Below, piece after piece: positions 62,402 through 64,000 of a stretch of DNA of 64,000 nucleotides. The notes under the pieces were generated by a model that saw only the letters and a program-made list of their open reading frames with translations, made no database searches and was not told where the DNA came from. Numbering within the stretch: the stretch's first letter is position 1; each line of letters begins with the position of its first letter. This stretch comes from Saccharospirillum sp040881935 (GTDB lineage: Bacteria; Pseudomonadota; Gammaproteobacteria; Pseudomonadales; Natronospirillaceae). The translations under genes and the position numbers were made by a program. The DNA lies in assembly GCF_040881935.1 (NCBI RefSeq), contig NZ_JBBECH010000017.1:1-64000 (forward strand), read 5' to 3'.

Positions 62402-63103
62402 GTGGGAAAACACATAAATATCAAAGACTTAGAGTCAAGCCTTCTGGGAGTTGGGTTGTACACGCCCGCCGAGGCGGCGGCTTACACAGGCATTGATGCA
62501 GCGCAGATCCGCCGCTGGTTGTTTGGCTATACGTCTGGTGGAAAGCACCATGAGGGCCTGTGGCACACTCAATTGGAAGGTGAGCTTGAACAAGCCCTGA
62601 GTTTTCATGACTTGCTGGAAATTCGCTTTGTGAATGCATTCCGCCGCCACGGTGTCAGCCTACAGGCTATCCGCAGGGCTTCCACTTACGCCCGGGAAAC
62701 GTTCAACCAGCCATACCCCTTTACCTGCAAGCGCTTTCAAACCGACGGGCGCAGTATTTTTGCCACCGTCCTTGAGGAAACCGGTGATGAGTCACTGTTG
62801 GACCTGGTAAAAAGACAATATACGTTTACACAGGTCATCAAACCCTCACTCTACCGGGGTATCGAATACGACAACGGCAAAGCCCTACGCTGGTATCCTC
62901 TCAGCCGCAACCAGAATGTGGTTCTGGATCCTATGCGTAATTTTGGAAAGCCGATTCTCACAGGCAGCGGAATGACTGTAGATGCTATCGTCACCGCCTG
63001 GCATGCTGAAGGGCAGCATGCGCGTCGAGTTGCCGCCATTTACGAAGTGCCCTTGGCTGAAGTGGAGGCAGCTATTCAGTTCGAGCAAAGGACCGTTGCT
63101 TGA
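62402..63103 (+). CDS. DUF433 antitoxin-like protein with N-terminal DNA-binding region
   Basis: Protein of 233 aa from GTG 62402 (AGGTGG just upstream). The N-terminal part (LYTPAEAAAYTGIDAAQIRRWLFGY) looks like a MerR-type helix-turn-helix. The C-terminal about 60 residues (GKPILTGSGMTVDAIVTAWHAEG ... YEVPLAEVEAAIQFE) form a DUF433 domain, the usual partner of PIN-like DUF5615 toxins. It is longer than most DUF433 antitoxins, adding a helix-rich middle segment. It overlaps the toxin gene by 4 bp, so the two are coupled and probably autoregulated. Confidence 0.85.
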   Translation: MGKHINIKDLESSLLGVGLYTPAEAAAYTGIDAAQIRRWLFGYTSGGKHHEGLWHTQLEGELEQALSFHDLLEIRFVNAFRRHGVSLQAIRRASTYARETFNQPYPFTCKRFQTDGRSIFATVLEETGDESLLDLVKRQYTFTQVIKPSLYRGIEYDNGKALRWYPLSRNQNVVLDPMRNFGKPILTGSGMTVDAIVTAWHAEGQHARRVAAIYEVPLAEVEAAIQFEQRTVA

Positions 63104-63504
63104 AATTTTTACTGGACAATAACTTACCACCTTCCCTCGCGAGAGCCCTCAATGAACTATCTTCAAGCGAAGGCCATACCGTCGTTCATTTGACTGAAAA
63201 GTTTTCCCGTGACACACCCGATATCGAATGGATCGGTACCCTCAAGACCGAGGGTGATTGGGTTATAGTCTCTCAGGATCAATTTAAAAAAAGCGATCTG
63301 GAAAAACAGGCATTTCGTCGGTCAGGGTTAACCGTGTTCTGCCTGGCTAAACACTGGAGCAGCGTTTCGTATTGGGAAAAGGCACACCAGATCGTCCGTT
63401 GGTGGCCATCAATTATGGCTCAATCTGAACTTCTGGTCGGTGGGGCCGCACTACGCGTACCATGGCGCTATGTTGCCAAAGGGCGATTTGAACAAATAAA
63501 ATGA
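63100..63504 (+). CDS. DUF5615/PIN-like toxin
   Basis: Protein of 134 aa starting at TTG 63100, overlapping the antitoxin stop (TTGA). The N-terminus MKFLLDNNLPPSLARAL is the DUF5615 PIN-like signature with the first acidic residue Asp6. A central SQDQFKKSDLEKQAF matches the later acidic cluster. By analogy with PIN toxins it may be an RNase inhibited by the DUF433 partner. The usual family length is about 110-140 aa. Confidence 0.82.
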   Translation: MKFLLDNNLPPSLARALNELSSSEGHTVVHLTEKFSRDTPDIEWIGTLKTEGDWVIVSQDQFKKSDLEKQAFRRSGLTVFCLAKHWSSVSYWEKAHQIVRWWPSIMAQSELLVGGAALRVPWRYVAKGRFEQIK

Positions 63505-63530
63505 TCGATCAGCTGGCACTGATTTCGAGG

Positions 63531-63614
63531 TTAATGACGACTTTGATCCATCAGAGTCAGCTCATCCAGCTTTAATCCTTCCGCCTTTGCCTGTTCTTTG
63601 AATCGGGCCGCCAC
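63531..63614 (-). other. Possible short coding remnant downstream of immA
   Basis: On the minus strand a GTG-started frame encodes about 27 residues (AARFKEQAKAEGLKLDELT...) with protein-like composition. It could be the tail of a degraded gene that followed the ImmA-type gene. It is too short for assignment. Confidence 0.2.
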
Positions 63615-63635
63615 CGCTCATTCACGTCCGGCCTT

Positions 63636-64000
63636 CTACTCATGTACCCACTTGAATCGTCGCTTGAGATCATTACAAAACTTCATGTCTAACAGCCCAC
63701 GGTGTTGCAGTTGGCCTACTACGATGCCCGGTGAAATTGACATATCCACGGCAAATTCGCAGATACGCTGCTTGCTGAACACGCCTTCCGCGATAAAGGC
63801 CATAAATGCCTTGGGCGGTATCAACTGAGCCTCGGCAAAACGGTTCGCTTCTTGCTCTTTCTCCGCATCCAGCCCATTGGTTCCTTCCAGAAACATTTCT
63901 CTCTTTCCATGCAGTAAGATGTGCCCCGCTTCATGAAAAAACGTAAACCACAGGTGATCATCGCTCTTATATCGCAGGCTGAGTTGAATCAGCGCCTTGT
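63636..64000 (-). CDS. ImmA/IrrE family metallopeptidase, C-terminal part (5' end outside window)
   Basis: Partial reading frame that enters from the right edge. It contains FFHEAGHILLHGKREMFLEG, a zinc HExxH motif in the ImmA/IrrE context, then EANRFAEAQLIPPKAF, the usual downstream Glu-rich segment. Such peptidases cleave XRE-type repressors in mobile elements or are fused to HigA-like antitoxins. The upstream helix-turn-helix, if any, lies beyond 64000. At least 121 residues are visible. Confidence 0.85.
   Translation of the reverse strand, partial: KALIQLSLRYKSDDHLWFTFFHEAGHILLHGKREMFLEGTNGLDAEKEQEANRFAEAQLIPPKAFMAFIAEGVFSKQRICEFAVDMSISPGIVVGQLQHRGLLDMKFCNDLKRRFKWVHE

Overview
The window reads as chromosomal DNA of a marine or halophilic gammaproteobacterium related to Pseudomonas and the Oceanospirillales. 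Three gene blocks follow Pseudomonas order as I know it: rsd(algQ)..algP..TIGR02444 gene..ABC-F ATPase; rpmG-rpmB-radC-coaBC-dut-algC-argB-slmA; and gmk-rpoZ-spoT. A complete ectoine operon (ectABC plus its own aspartokinase, with a divergent ectR) points to salt tolerance. The genus cannot be fixed from sequence alone. No tRNA, rRNA or CRISPR array was recognised.

Layout. 1-6457: mutM, pdxH, kynA, then an ECF42-type sigma factor with a three-gene operon of YCII/DGPF, YCII-VOC fusion and DUF1428 proteins. 6576-13774: a bacterial alpha-2-macroglobulin overlapping pbpC. 13890-17166: a selenium unit, mnmH plus a SelD fused to an FAD oxidoreductase. 17436-25449: tex, gshA, a small RMF/CrpP-like protein under a perfect CRP-type box, rsd, an orphan ParA and a histone-H1-like AlgP. 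25555-36574: housekeeping genes. 36670-39799: a porin, a PAS-GGDEF protein and a membrane TPR protein. 39787-44602: the ectoine cluster. 44603-50438: envelope, redox, c-di-GMP receptor and polyamine genes. 50490-53715: spoT, rpoZ, gmk.

Accessory region, about 53.8 kb to the end. A type I restriction-modification system (hsdR, hsdM, hsdS) carries an Abi_2/AbiF-type HEPN protein between hsdR and hsdM. That gene is preceded by its own consensus-like promoter and a short terminator-ended RNA that fits the abiF RNA class. Downstream, a dinD gene is interrupted by a 164-bp foldback element whose exact removal restores the reading frame; the gene is also truncated at its 3' end. A 38-bp copy of one end of that element lies upstream of hsdR, so near-identical repeats bracket the defence genes. 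Next come a DUF433/PIN-like toxin-antitoxin pair and the C-terminal part of an ImmA/IrrE zinc peptidase running off the window. This is a compact defence and toxin-antitoxin island next to gmk.

Several dispersed foldback or REP-like repeats lie in intergenic gaps (about 0.14, 1.8, 5.1, 29.4 and 37.8 kb). Key-site departures worth attention are an AlgC metal loop reading DGGGD and a diguanylate cyclase A-site reading GEEEF.
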